Positions 15,551-24,629 of a stretch of 64,000 nt of DNA are shown here, one piece after another (the stretch's first letter is position 1; each line of letters opens with the position of its first letter). The notes below the pieces were generated by a model. It ran no database searches. It was not told where the DNA came from and saw only the letters and a list, made by a program, of their open reading frames with translations. The position numbers and the translations under genes are program-made. Source of the stretch: Brevundimonas naejangsanensis (GTDB taxonomy: Bacteria > Pseudomonadota > Alphaproteobacteria > Caulobacterales > Caulobacteraceae); NCBI RefSeq assembly GCF_000635915.2, contig NZ_CP015614.1, positions 1,285,501 through 1,349,500 on the forward strand. The letters are read 5' to 3'.

Positions 15551-16023
15551 GCCACATCGACCAACTGCCCGAAAACCTGGCCGCCACCTTTGACATCCTG
15601 GCGTCTGCGGCGAGCGAGCTTCAGGATCCCTGGTGGGTGTTCGGGGGCGCAGGCATGGCGCTGTCGGGCCTGTCGGAATGGCATGTGCCGGACGTCGATG
15701 TCATGACCAGCCCGCGCGACGCCCGCCGCCTGATAGAGACCCTGCACGGCGAGGCCGTGGAAGACCCCGGCGAGGGCCTGTTCCGCTCTCAGGTCTTCGG
15801 CCAAATCCTGACCACGCCCGTCCCGGTCGAGGTGATGGCGCAGATGGATGTGCGCGCAGGCGCCGACTGGACGCCGGTCATTTTCACCACGCGCCAGCCG
15901 ATCGCCCTGGACGGCGGGACGCTCTATGTTCCCACGGTCGCCGAACAGATCGAGAAATGCCGCCTGTTTGGCCGCCCCAAGGATCTGCAACGCGCAGAGC
16001 GGCTGGCGACGCTGCTGCGCTGA
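15547..16023 (+). CDS. nucleotidyltransferase-like protein between queA and tgt
   Basis: The 158-residue product starts in the queA stop codon (ATGA). The segment [18 protein letters not shown] followed by VPDVDVMTS matches the minimal nucleotidyltransferase fold: a Gly-Gly loop and a D-x-D metal pair. The C-terminal part ([20 protein letters not shown]) is like that of small NTases that pair with kinases or act as toxin-antitoxin parts. It lies between two queuosine genes and is translationally coupled to queA. No partner toxin is adjacent. Its substrate is unknown, and a role in tRNA modification is only a guess from context. Confidence 0.7.
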   Translation: MSHIDQLPENLAATFDILASAASELQDPWWVFGGAGMALSGLSEWHVPDVDVMTSPRDARRLIETLHGEAVEDPGEGLFRSQVFGQILTTPVPVEVMAQMDVRAGADWTPVIFTTRQPIALDGGTLYVPTVAEQIEKCRLFGRPKDLQRAERLATLLR

Positions 16024-16078
16024 CTGGCGGTTCAGAAACAGAGGGCCTAAGACGCGGCTCCGCTGCAAGGAACGCTTA

Positions 16079-17191
16079 ATGCCTTTCCCGTTTGAAATTT
16101 CCGCTGCCGAAGGCCGCGCCCGCACCGGCGTGCTGAAAACGCCGCGCGGCGACATCCGCACCCCCGCCTTCATGCCCGTCGGCACCGCCGCCACGGTCAA
16201 GGCCATGACCTTGGATCAGGTCAAGCAGACGGGCGCGGACATCATTCTGGGCAACACCTATCACCTGATGCTGCGGCCGGGGCCGGAGCGGATGGAGCGT
16301 CTGGGCGGCCTGCATAACTTCATGCGCTGGGACAAGCCGATCCTGACGGACTCGGGCGGCTTTCAGGTCATGAGCCTGTCGGGCATTTCCAAGTTGACCG
16401 AGGAGGCCGTGACCTTCTCCAGCCACATCGATGGCTCCAAACACGTCCTGACGCCCGAACGCTCGATTCAGATTCAGGCCGACCGCCTCGGCTCCGACAT
16501 CGTCATGCAGTTGGACGAATGCGTCGCCTGGCCCGCCGAGGAAAAGCGCGCCCGCGAGGGCATGGAGCTGTCGGCGCGCTGGGCCCAGCGATCCAAGAAC
16601 GCCTTCGGCACGCGCGATGCGCAGGCCTTGTTCGGCATCCAGCAGGGTTCGACCTATGAAAACCTGCGCCGCGAATCCTCGGAACGCCTGCAGGAGATCG
16701 GCTTCGACGGCTACGCCATCGGCGGTCTGGCCGTCGGCGAAGGCCATGAGGCCATGTGCGAGGTGCTGGATTATGCGCCCGAGTTCCTGCCCAAGGACCG
16801 ACCGCGCTATCTGATGGGCGTCGGCAAGCCCATCGACCTGGTCGAGGCGGTCTATCGTGGCGTCGACATGTTCGACTGCGTCCTGCCGACCCGCGCCGGG
16901 CGTCACGGCCAGGCCTGGACCTGGGACGGCCCGCTGAACCTCAAGAACGCCCGCTTCGCCGAGGATCAGGACCCGCTGGATCCTGAGGTTCCCTGCCCCG
17001 CGTCGCAGGACTATTCAAAGGCTTACCTGCATCACCTGATCCGCGCCGATGAGATCCTCGGCAAGATCCTGCTCAGCTGGCACAACATCGCCTTCTTCCA
17101 GGCGCTGACGGCCGCCATGCGCGCCGCCATAGCCGAGGGCCGGTTTGAACAGTTCCGCCGCGATTTCCGCGCGCGGCACCTGAAAGCCTAG
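16079..17191 (+). CDS. tgt: tRNA-guanine transglycosylase with reduced zinc site
   Basis: Tgt exchanges guanine 34 for preQ1 in tRNAs with GUN anticodons. The start at 16079 follows AAGGA and gives 370 residues. Catalytic features are intact: [13 protein letters not shown], the [12 protein letters not shown] segment, [12 protein letters not shown] and [15 protein letters not shown] with the nucleophilic Asp. The zinc site is unusual. The family has C-x-C-x2-C-x25-H; here positions 304, 306, 309 and 335 read Val, Cys, Ser and His, so two of three cysteines are gone although the spacing to His335 is exact. Its stop overlaps the stop of the convergent lipoprotein gene. Confidence 0.93.
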   Translation: MPFPFEISAAEGRARTGVLKTPRGDIRTPAFMPVGTAATVKAMTLDQVKQTGADIILGNTYHLMLRPGPERMERLGGLHNFMRWDKPILTDSGGFQVMSLSGISKLTEEAVTFSSHIDGSKHVLTPERSIQIQADRLGSDIVMQLDECVAWPAEEKRAREGMELSARWAQRSKNAFGTRDAQALFGIQQGSTYENLRRESSERLQEIGFDGYAIGGLAVGEGHEAMCEVLDYAPEFLPKDRPRYLMGVGKPIDLVEAVYRGVDMFDCVLPTRAGRHGQAWTWDGPLNLKNARFAEDQDPLDPEVPCPASQDYSKAYLHHLIRADEILGKILLSWHNIAFFQALTAAMRAAIAEGRFEQFRRDFRARHLKA

Positions 17192-17736
17192 CCTCGACGG
17201 GGGACGAAGCCGGCAGGCGCGGCCGGCGGCGCGCAGTTCCGCTGCATCCCCACGCCCTTCAGGAAAGAGCGGCGACGCAGGCCCGCCTGAATCGCCGACT
17301 GCACGTGCTTGCTGTGCGCGTCGGCGCCGGTCAGACGACGAACCCAGCTGCGCGCCGGGATAAAATCGGTGACTGTCCCGCGAACGGCGTCAAGCGTCGC
17401 CCCAGCCGCAGCATCGGCCGCCCGCTCGCTCATATAGGAGCCGTCCTGCGACGGCGGTCCATCCGTGTCAGGCCCCAGCGCCTCGTCCAGCCGGGCGATC
17501 TCGGCCCCGATGGTGCGGCAGCTATTCAAGTTGCGCAGGTCATAGGGATTGGCTTCAGCTTGCAGAAGAATGGTCGGGATTTCATCGCGGCGCAGGTTCA
17601 GGTCTTCCAGCGGCGCGGTGACGGCGTCGCCCAGCCCAGCTCCGACCTTCTGCGCGCCCCCGCGCGCAGAAGCGCCCGCGTTACAGCCGCAAAGAGCAAG
17701 GGAAACGGCGACGGCGGGCAAAATGAGAGATCGCAT
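17188..17736 (-). CDS. lipoprotein, unknown function
   Basis: The 182-residue product has a lipoprotein signal ([18 protein letters not shown]) with acylation at Cys18. A conserved-looking middle segment reads [35 protein letters not shown], then a helix with [25 protein letters not shown] and a basic tail. Alphaproteobacteria carry similar uncharacterised lipoproteins. It is probably anchored in the outer membrane, facing the periplasm. Its stop codon overlaps that of tgt in CTAG. Confidence 0.8.
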   Translation of the reverse strand: MRSLILPAVAVSLALCGCNAGASARGGAQKVGAGLGDAVTAPLEDLNLRRDEIPTILLQAEANPYDLRNLNSCRTIGAEIARLDEALGPDTDGPPSQDGSYMSERAADAAAGATLDAVRGTVTDFIPARSWVRRLTGADAHSKHVQSAIQAGLRRRSFLKGVGMQRNCAPPAAPAGFVPRRG

Positions 17737-17928
17737 GGCCCGCGTTAAATCACGACACCCTCAGGCACGCCAGGCAGCTGCCTCTGATCATTCGGCGCCC
17801 TACTTTTTGACAGCGCGCAGCCGCGCAAGTGCATCGAGTACTGTGCGTCGAATCCATCCTAGGATATGGCTGCGTCGGTGACGCGCCCGGATGGGGCTCG
17901 AGCACGGTCGTCACAGAGGCTCTTCGTA

Positions 17929-20900
17929 ATGAAATCACCAAGCCGTCCGTCCGCAGGGTCGAAGATGGAAAAACTGGCGACGCTCGGAATGGCGCTCGTC
18001 CTGGCCTTTTTCCTCGCTACCGGCCTTGTCGCGTGGCGCAATGTCGATGTTCTGCGCGCAAACAACCGGCAGATCATTCACACCCACGAGGTGATCGTCG
18101 CCGTCGACGCGCTGCTGTCGGCGGCGCAAAACGCCGAAACCGGGCAGCGGGGCTATCTGCTGACCGGCGATGTGCAATATCTGGAGCCATACGAGGCGGC
18201 GTCGCGCGACCTGACGCACCAGCTGGAAAAGTTGACGGGTTTAACCCGCGACAACCCGACGCAGCAGGCGCACCTGAATGAGCTGCGCCGTCATCTCGCC
18301 GCCAAGATGAGCGAGCTGGACGCCACGCTTCAAGCCCGCCGCGCCGAAGGCGTTCAGGGGGCGATCTCACGCATGTCCTCTGGTCACGGCCTTCGTGAGA
18401 TGGACGCCATTCGCGACCAGATCGCGTTGATGCGTCAGGAAGAACAGCGCGTCCGGCGCCTGCGCCTGAACGAAATGGACGGTGCTTATCGCACGGCGTT
18501 GATCAGCGGCCTGTTGTCCGGGCTGTTGGGAGCGGTGCTGAGCGTAAGCGTTTTCACCCTGATCCGCCGTTCGGCACGCAGCCGCGCGCGGCAGGAGTGG
18601 TTGCATGAAGGCCAGGTGGGTCTGGCCGCGGCCATGATGGGCGACCAGTCGCTTGAGATGCTCGCCGACAACATTCTGGCCTATCTCGGTCGCTATACCG
18701 GGGTCCAGGCGGCGGCGCTTTTCAAGGGCGAGGGCGGCCTTTACCGGCGAGTCGCAGCGCTCGGCGTTCCCTCCGACGCTTCCGTCCCCCAGCGATTTGG
18801 TCAGCGGGAAGGCCTGCTGGGCCAAGTGGCCTCAGAGGGCGAAATCCTGACCATAACCGATGTGCCGGACGGCTATCTGACAATCGGCTCGGCGCTCGGG
18901 CGCGATAAGCCCCGCCATCTGGTTATCGCCCCGGCGCGGGCTGACGGCGCCGTAAACGCGGTGATGGAGCTAGGCTTCCTCCATGCGCCGGATGACCGAC
19001 TGGTCTCCCTGCTCGAAGAGGTCGGCCCCGCCATCGGAACCGCCCTGCGCTCGGCCCGCTATCGCGCCCAGTTGCAGAATATGCTGGAGGAAACCCAGCG
19101 CCAATCCGAGGAGCTCCAGGTTCAAAGCGAGGAGCTCCGCGTCTCTAACGAAGAGCTGGAAGAACAGGGTCGGGCGCTCAAGGAATCCCAGTTCCGCCTC
19201 GAACAGCAGCAGGCTGAATTGGAACAGACCAACAGCCAGCTGGAGGAACAGGCTCAGATACTGGAAACCCAGCGCGACGACCTGGAGCGCGGCGCCGCCG
19301 CCCTCACGCTCAAGGCCCGCGAACTGGAGCAAGCCAGCCAGTACAAGTCCGACTTCCTGGCCAACATGTCCCACGAGTTGCGGACGCCGCTGAATTCTCT
19401 GCTGATCCTGTCCAAGTTGCTGGCGGACAATCCCGAGGGGAGCCTGTCGGAGGAACAGGTCAACTACGCCCGCACCATTCAGTCGTCGGGGAACGATCTT
19501 CTGGCCCTGATCAACGACATCTTGGACCTGTCCAAGATCGAGGCCGGCCACATCCAGGCGCACCCGGAAGCCGTCTCGATGCAGCGGCTGACCGAGGACC
19601 TCCGTCAGACCTTCCAGCCCATCGCCGATGATCGCGGCCTGCCGTTCGAGATTGAGGTGGATGCGAGCGTCGATCTGATGGAGACGGACCGTCAGCGGCT
19701 TGAGCAGATTCTCAAGAACCTGTTGTCCAACGCCTTCAAATTTACCGAAAGCGGCTTGATTAAACTGGGCATATCCGCCCTGCTAGGCGACGAGATCGCC
19801 TTCGCGGTCTCAGACACCGGCATCGGCATTTCACCCGAGCAGCAGAAGGGCGTTTTCGAGGCCTTCCAGCAGGCGGACGGCACCATCAGCCGCAAATACG
19901 GCGGAACAGGGCTGGGGCTCTCAATCTCGCGCGAACTGGCGCGTCTTCTGGGCGGCCGAATCGAGCTGAAAAGCCGCGTCGGCGAAGGCAGCGTCTTCAC
20001 CCTTGTTCTCCCGCGGACCTATGACGCCGGACGGGTGGCTTCGCGTCAGGCTGCGTCCGCGGCCGCGCCCCCGCCGCCTTCTCCGGCGGCGTCAAACCCC
20101 AGGCCCGCCGCCCCTCGCCCTCTGTCCGCGAGCGTTGAGGACGACCGGGACAACCTCGCCGGAAACCGACGGCTGCTGCTGGTGGTCGAAGACGACGGCC
20201 GGTTCGCCGCCATCGTGCGCGATCTGTCCCGCGAACTGGGCTTCAAATGCATCGTCGCCGGTACGGCGGAAGAAGCGCTGAAGCTGGCGAAACGCCACCG
20301 CCCCAGCGCGGTCGTGCTGGATATTGGCCTGCCCGACCAGTCCGGCCTGACCGTTCTGGACGAACTCAAGCGCGACGACGACACTCGCCACATCCCCATC
20401 CACGTCGTCTCGGGCGAGGATCACAGCCAGACCGCCCTTTCGCTGGGAGCGATCGGCTATCTGATCAAACCGGTAAAGCGGGAGGACCTCGCCGAGGTCC
20501 TGCGCAACCTGGAGGAAAAGCTGACCCGCACCGTGCGGCGCGTCCTGATCGTCGAGGACGACCTGGTTCAGCGCGATGCGGTCAGCCGCCTGCTGAGTTC
20601 CGGCGACGTCGAGACGGTCGGCGTCGGCACCGCCGCAGAGTGTCTGGAGCAACTCAAGACCCAGACTTTCGACTGCATGGTGCTGGACCTGACGCTGCCG
20701 GACGCCTCGGGCTTCTCTCTTCTGGAGACCCTCAGCCGCGACACCGGCCACAGCTTCCCGCCGGTCATCGTCTACACCGGCCGAGATCTGTCGCCTGATC
20801 ACGAGCAACAGCTGCGCCGCTACTCCAGCTCCATCATCATCAAGGGCGCCAAGTCGCCGGAACGGCTTCTGGACGAGGTCTCCCTGTTCCTGCACCAGGT

Positions 20901-21354
20901 CGTTTCGGAACTGCCGCCCGAGCAGCAGAAGATGATCCGCAAGGCCCGCAACCGCGACGCTGTTCTCGAGGGCCGCCGCATTCTGATCGTCGAGGACGAC
21001 GTGCGGAACGTCTATTCCTTGACCAATGTGCTGGAACCGCGCGGCGCCCTGGTCGAGATCGCCCGCAACGGCAAGGAGGCGCTGGAGGCGCTGGAGCGCT
21101 CATCCACCGACCCGTCCCAGGCGGTCGATCTGGTTCTGATGGATGTGATGATGCCGGTCATGGACGGTCTGACGGCGACCCGCGAGCTGAGAAAAGATCC
21201 GCGCTGGAAGACTTTGCCGGTGCTGATGCTTACGGCCAAGGCCATGCCGGACGATCAGGAACGCTGCATGGCGGCCGGCGCCAATGACTACATGGCCAAG
21301 CCGCTGGACGTGGACAAGCTGCTGTCCCTCGTGCGCGTCTGGATGCCGCGCTGA
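17929..21354 (+). CDS. CHASE3-GAF hybrid histidine kinase with three receivers
   Basis: This is the first gene of a four-gene signalling operon. From the start at 17929 (1141 residues) the order is transmembrane helix about 18-38, CHASE3 periplasmic sensor about 40-180 (NAETGQRGYLLTGDVQYLEPY), second helix about 190-213, GAF about 235-370, a long Gln/Glu coiled coil about 375-470, HisKA with His482 (ANMSHELRTPLN), HATPase about 585-700 (NLLSNAFKFT and GTGLGLSIS), then receivers with phospho-acceptors Asp798, Asp920 and Asp1072. All catalytic residues look intact. It probably senses an envelope or extracellular signal. AGAGG precedes the chosen start; Met at 17965 is an alternative. Confidence 0.9.
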   Translation: MKSPSRPSAGSKMEKLATLGMALVLAFFLATGLVAWRNVDVLRANNRQIIHTHEVIVAVDALLSAAQNAETGQRGYLLTGDVQYLEPYEAASRDLTHQLEKLTGLTRDNPTQQAHLNELRRHLAAKMSELDATLQARRAEGVQGAISRMSSGHGLREMDAIRDQIALMRQEEQRVRRLRLNEMDGAYRTALISGLLSGLLGAVLSVSVFTLIRRSARSRARQEWLHEGQVGLAAAMMGDQSLEMLADNILAYLGRYTGVQAAALFKGEGGLYRRVAALGVPSDASVPQRFGQREGLLGQVASEGEILTITDVPDGYLTIGSALGRDKPRHLVIAPARADGAVNAVMELGFLHAPDDRLVSLLEEVGPAIGTALRSARYRAQLQNMLEETQRQSEELQVQSEELRVSNEELEEQGRALKESQFRLEQQQAELEQTNSQLEEQAQILETQRDDLERGAAALTLKARELEQASQYKSDFLANMSHELRTPLNSLLILSKLLADNPEGSLSEEQVNYARTIQSSGNDLLALINDILDLSKIEAGHIQAHPEAVSMQRLTEDLRQTFQPIADDRGLPFEIEVDASVDLMETDRQRLEQILKNLLSNAFKFTESGLIKLGISALLGDEIAFAVSDTGIGISPEQQKGVFEAFQQADGTISRKYGGTGLGLSISRELARLLGGRIELKSRVGEGSVFTLVLPRTYDAGRVASRQAASAAAPPPPSPAASNPRPAAPRPLSASVEDDRDNLAGNRRLLLVVEDDGRFAAIVRDLSRELGFKCIVAGTAEEALKLAKRHRPSAVVLDIGLPDQSGLTVLDELKRDDDTRHIPIHVVSGEDHSQTALSLGAIGYLIKPVKREDLAEVLRNLEEKLTRTVRRVLIVEDDLVQRDAVSRLLSSGDVETVGVGTAAECLEQLKTQTFDCMVLDLTLPDASGFSLLETLSRDTGHSFPPVIVYTGRDLSPDHEQQLRRYSSSIIIKGAKSPERLLDEVSLFLHQVVSELPPEQQKMIRKARNRDAVLEGRRILIVEDDVRNVYSLTNVLEPRGALVEIARNGKEALEALERSSTDPSQAVDLVLMDVMMPVMDGLTATRELRKDPRWKTLPVLMLTAKAMPDDQERCMAAGANDYMAKPLDVDKLLSLVRVWMPR

Positions 21355-21362
21355 GCCCGTTC

Positions 21363-22187
21363 ATGCCCCACCAGACCGAAGACATCGAGATCGGCCTGCT
21401 GCTGGAAGCGTTATACCAGCGCTACCATTACGACTTCCGCCACTACGCGCGGGCGTCCATCAAACGCCGTCTGTTGCAGGCGCGCAGCCATTTCAACATG
21501 CCCAGCCTGACGGCCCTTCAGGAACGCGTGCTGCACGATCCCGAAATGCTGCCGCGTCTTCTCGCATTCCTGACCGTTCAGGTCAGCGAGATGTTCCGCG
21601 ATCCCGGCTATTTCCGGGCCCTGCGCGAACAGGTGCTGCCTCACCTGCGCACCTATCCGTCGCTGAAGGTCTGGATCGCGGGCTGCAGCGCCGGCGAAGA
21701 GCTCTATTCCATGGCCATTCTGTTTCGCGAAGAAGGCCTGTTCGACCGTACGCTGTTCTACGCCACGGACATCAATCCTGAGGCCCTGAGGGCCGCCGAG
21801 GCCGGGATATATCCGCTCGACCGCATCCGCAAATTCACTGAAAACCATCAAAATTCAGGCGGGCGATCATCCCTCTCCGACTACTACACGGCGGACTATG
21901 GGCGGGCCGTCTTCGACAAGTCGCTGCGCGCCAATGTCGTCTTCTCGGATCACAGCCTGGTCACGGACGCCGTTTTTGCGGAGATGCAGTTGATCTCCTG
22001 CCGCAACGTGATGATCTATTTCGATCGAGGTCTTCAGGACCGGGCCGTCGGGCTGTTCAAGGATTCTCTGGCGCGACAAGGGTTCCTGGGCGTGGGGTCT
22101 AAGGAAAGCCTGCGCTTTTCGAAGCACGCAGCCGCCTTCACCGAGTTTGTGCCCGAAGAAAAAATCTACAGGAAACGCGAGCCATGA
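21363..22187 (+). CDS. CheR-type protein-glutamate methyltransferase
   Basis: The 274-residue product has the CheR N-terminal helical domain (about 1-90, with YDFRHYARASIKRRLLQA) and the SAM-binding domain (WIAGCSAGEELYSMAIL, then YATDINPEAL and LISCRNVMIYFD). CheR methylates glutamates in chemoreceptor signalling helices. No receptor is encoded here, so its target may be the long coiled coil of the upstream kinase; that is inference. The start lies 8 bases after the kinase stop, and its own end overlaps the CheB gene by 4 bases. Confidence 0.9.
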   Translation: MPHQTEDIEIGLLLEALYQRYHYDFRHYARASIKRRLLQARSHFNMPSLTALQERVLHDPEMLPRLLAFLTVQVSEMFRDPGYFRALREQVLPHLRTYPSLKVWIAGCSAGEELYSMAILFREEGLFDRTLFYATDINPEALRAAEAGIYPLDRIRKFTENHQNSGGRSSLSDYYTADYGRAVFDKSLRANVVFSDHSLVTDAVFAEMQLISCRNVMIYFDRGLQDRAVGLFKDSLARQGFLGVGSKESLRFSKHAAAFTEFVPEEKIYRKREP

Positions 22188-22759
22188 GCCGCGCCTCGGA
22201 CCGGGCCGTGGTGATCGGCGCCTCCGCCGGGGGCGTCCAGGCTCTGCTCGCCCTGCTGCCCGCCTTGCCTGCGGACTTTCCCTGGCCGATCTTCGTCGTC
22301 CTTCACGTCCCGGCCGACCGCAGCAATGTTCTGGCGCCTCTTTTCGAGGCCAAATGCGGGCTCAAGGTGAAGGAGGCCGAGGACAAGGAAACGGCCCGTC
22401 CTGGAGTGGTCTACTTCGCCCCCTCCGATTACCATCTCCTGGTTGAAGAAAACGGCGACCTGGCCCTGTCATCCGACGAAGCGATCAACTATTCACGCCC
22501 CTCCATTGACGTGCTGTTCGAGAGCGCGGCGGACGCCTATGGCGAGGGCTTGATCGGCATCATCCTGACCGGCGCTAACAATGACGGAGCAGCCGGGCTC
22601 AAGGCGGTGCACGCTGCGGGCGGCGTCGCCCTGGTGCAGGACCCGGCGGCCGCCTATGCCCGGGCCATGCCTCAGGCTGCTTATCAGGCCTGTAACGCCG
22701 CGCTCGTGCTGCCGCTCGAACGCATCGCCGACTATCTGAAAGGTCTCGACAGAGAATGA
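22184..22759 (+). CDS. CheB-type methylesterase without receiver domain
   Basis: The 191-residue product is the catalytic domain of CheB alone. The triad is Ser14 (GASAGGVQ), His41 (VLHVPAD) and Asp134 (LTGANNDGAAG). CheB removes methyl groups from glutamyl residues or deamidates glutamine. Classical CheB has an N-terminal receiver that restrains it; here that part is absent, so activity must be controlled otherwise, perhaps through the receivers of the operon's two kinases. It overlaps both neighbours by 4 bases. Confidence 0.9.
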   Translation: MSRASDRAVVIGASAGGVQALLALLPALPADFPWPIFVVLHVPADRSNVLAPLFEAKCGLKVKEAEDKETARPGVVYFAPSDYHLLVEENGDLALSSDEAINYSRPSIDVLFESAADAYGEGLIGIILTGANNDGAAGLKAVHAAGGVALVQDPAAAYARAMPQAAYQACNAALVLPLERIADYLKGLDRE

Positions 22760-23895
22760 CCAGCACGGAACAGCCGATTCATCTCCTGCTGGTCGACGAT
22801 CTGGAGGAAAACCTGCTGGCGCTGGAAGCTCTGCTGAAAAGCGAGGGCGTCGTCTGCCTGAAGGCCCGTTCGGGCGACGAAGCGCTGGAACTTTTGCTGG
22901 TTCATGATGTCGCCCTGGCCCTGCTCGACGTGCAGATGCCTGGCATGGACGGTTTTCAGTTGGCCGAGTTCATGCGCGGCAATGTGAACGTCCGCCATAT
23001 CCCTATCATCTTCGTCACGGCTGGGAGCGCCGACCTTCAGCGCCGCTTCAGGGGCTATGAAGCGGGCGCGGTGGACTTCATCCAAAAACCGATCGAGGCG
23101 GACATACTGCGCAGCAAGGCCAAGGTCTTCATCGACCTGTATCGCCAGCGCATGGAAAGCCTCGCCCAGCGCGACGAACTAAAGGCCTACGCCAACGCCC
23201 TGCGCGAGGCGGATCGGCGCAAGAACGATTTCATCGCCATGCTGGGCCATGAACTGCGCAATCCCATCATGGCTATTCACGCCGGACTTCAGCTGCTGCA
23301 ACGCCAGTCGGACGAAGAGCGCAAGGCGGTGATTCACGCCCGCATGGAGGTCCAGGCTCATCACCTTTCGCGTCTGATCGAAGACCTTCTGGACGTCGCC
23401 CGCATCGACCAAGGCAAAATTTCGCTCAAACGCGAACGGATAAGCCTGCAAAGCGTCATCGACTCCGCCATCGACACCAGCCGCCCGAAAATCGAGGCGG
23501 CGTCGCACGAGCTAACGGTCTCCGTGCCGCCCGAACCGGTGTGGTTGCACGGCGACTTCACGCGCCTGTCCCAGGTGATCAGCAACCTGCTCGCCAACGC
23601 CGCCAAATACACCCCGTGCAAAGGCCGCATCCACCTGTCCGTCGACAGCGAGGAAGACCAGATCCGAATTAATGTCGCCGACAACGGCATCGGCGTCTCG
23701 CCTGAGCTGAAAGGCCGAATCTTTGAACTGTTCGCCCAGTCCAAAGGCCCCGACGACCGCTCCCGCGACGGCCTGGGCATCGGCCTGGCTCTGGTCAAGC
23801 AGTTGGTCGAACTGCACGAAGGCACGATCGATCTCGTCAGCGAAGGCCCTGGCCGGGGCAGCTGCTTCACGGTGCGTTTGCCGCTCAGCGCGTGA
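22756..23895 (+). CDS. receiver-histidine kinase
   Basis: The 379-residue cytoplasmic protein has an N-terminal receiver (phospho-acceptor Asp58 in LLDVQMPGMDG, Lys in FIQKPIE), a short linker, HisKA with His165 (AMLGHELRNPI) and HATPase (NLLANAAKYT, VADNGIGVS, GLGIGLALVKQLVELH). Kinase residues look functional. A receiver placed before a kinase usually gates kinase activity according to its own phosphorylation, so it may accept phosphate from the upstream hybrid kinase. It is the last gene of the operon and overlaps cheB by 4 bases. No output DNA-binding regulator is encoded here. Confidence 0.9.
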   Translation: MTSTEQPIHLLLVDDLEENLLALEALLKSEGVVCLKARSGDEALELLLVHDVALALLDVQMPGMDGFQLAEFMRGNVNVRHIPIIFVTAGSADLQRRFRGYEAGAVDFIQKPIEADILRSKAKVFIDLYRQRMESLAQRDELKAYANALREADRRKNDFIAMLGHELRNPIMAIHAGLQLLQRQSDEERKAVIHARMEVQAHHLSRLIEDLLDVARIDQGKISLKRERISLQSVIDSAIDTSRPKIEAASHELTVSVPPEPVWLHGDFTRLSQVISNLLANAAKYTPCKGRIHLSVDSEEDQIRINVADNGIGVSPELKGRIFELFAQSKGPDDRSRDGLGIGLALVKQLVELHEGTIDLVSEGPGRGSCFTVRLPLSA

Positions 23896-23982
23896 CATTG
23901 GGACCAGCGTCTCGCCAAGGCGCTGTTTCAGGTCACGAGGCCAACAGGCCGCCTCGCCATGCAATGATTTCTGGGTGGGAAG

Positions 23983-24059
23983 TGGTACGCCCCCCCGGGC
24001 TCGAACCGGGGACCCTCTGATTAAAAGTCAGATGCTCTAACCAACTGAGCTAGGGGCGC
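23983..24059 (-). tRNA. tRNA-Lys (TTT)
   Basis: The minus strand folds into a 77-base cloverleaf. The acceptor arm GCGCCCC pairs with GGGGCGT, a D arm has AGCTCAGTTGGTTAGAGC, the anticodon loop is CTTTTAA with anticodon TTT, and the T arm has GGTTCGAGCC. CCA is encoded. It lies alone between the signalling operon and the lipoprotein gene. Confidence 0.96.
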
Positions 24060-24204
24060 ACATCGCGTCTGCGAAGAGGCGCGGAACATACGGTCGAGTT
24101 TCTGATCCGGCAAGCCGATATTTCGGAAAATTTGTGGGAAAACAAACACCCCGGATATGCCAGGCCGGAAAGGGTCTGGAAGAGGCGCCGCAACACTCGT
24201 TCAG

Positions 24205-24220
24205 GTTCAGATTGCGTTCA
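24205..24220 (+). promoter_or_regulatory. GTTCA-N6-GTTCA direct repeat upstream of lipoprotein gene
   Basis: GTTCA occurs at 24205-24209 and 24216-24220, the same 11-base period as at 2415 and 3125, and a further GTTCA lies at 24199-24203. The last copy ends 80 bases before the start of the lipoprotein gene at 24301. The tRNA-Lys gene is divergent. Confidence 0.45.
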
Positions 24221-24300
24221 GAGAGTCGGAGCCACACCGTGTCGAGCGGGAACCTCCGCGCCCTTTTTCACGTTTCCAGCCCCTGAAAGGGGGAATCTCC

Positions 24301-24573
24301 ATGAGCCAATTCATTCCGAAGCGTCTGCTGCTCGGCGCCGTCGCCCTAGGCGCCGTGACTGCGTTGGCGGCCTGCGAGGAGCCTAGCCGGGAACCGGCCC
24401 CTGCCCCCGCGCCGGTCGTCGAACCCGAAACCCCCGCCGCCGAGGACGCCGCCGCGCCGACAGCAGCAGAAGCCCCCGACACGCCGCCGACCGCGCCTGT
24501 CGAGGCCCTGCCGCCCGACCAGCGGTCGTCCGAGGAGACGGTGCAGCCTGAAAGCGATACGCTGTTTTACTGA
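24301..24573 (+). CDS. small Pro/Ala/Glu-rich lipoprotein
   Basis: The 90-residue product starts at 24301 behind GGGGGAA. The lipoprotein signal ends in LAAC with acylation at Cys25. The mature part is low-complexity and acidic (EPAPAPAPVVEPETPAAEDAA...), with a short ending ESDTLFY. Such small disordered lipoproteins are common in Caulobacterales and may act as spacers in the envelope. No family is recognised. It lies 56 bases before tamA, probably in its own or a shared transcript. Confidence 0.8.
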   Translation: MSQFIPKRLLLGAVALGAVTALAACEEPSREPAPAPAPVVEPETPAAEDAAAPTAAEAPDTPPTAPVEALPPDQRSSEETVQPESDTLFY

Positions 24574-24629
24574 TTCCATCGGCGTAGACGGCTAAGTGCG
24601 GCGCGTTCACCACTACACAGGGTTCAGAT

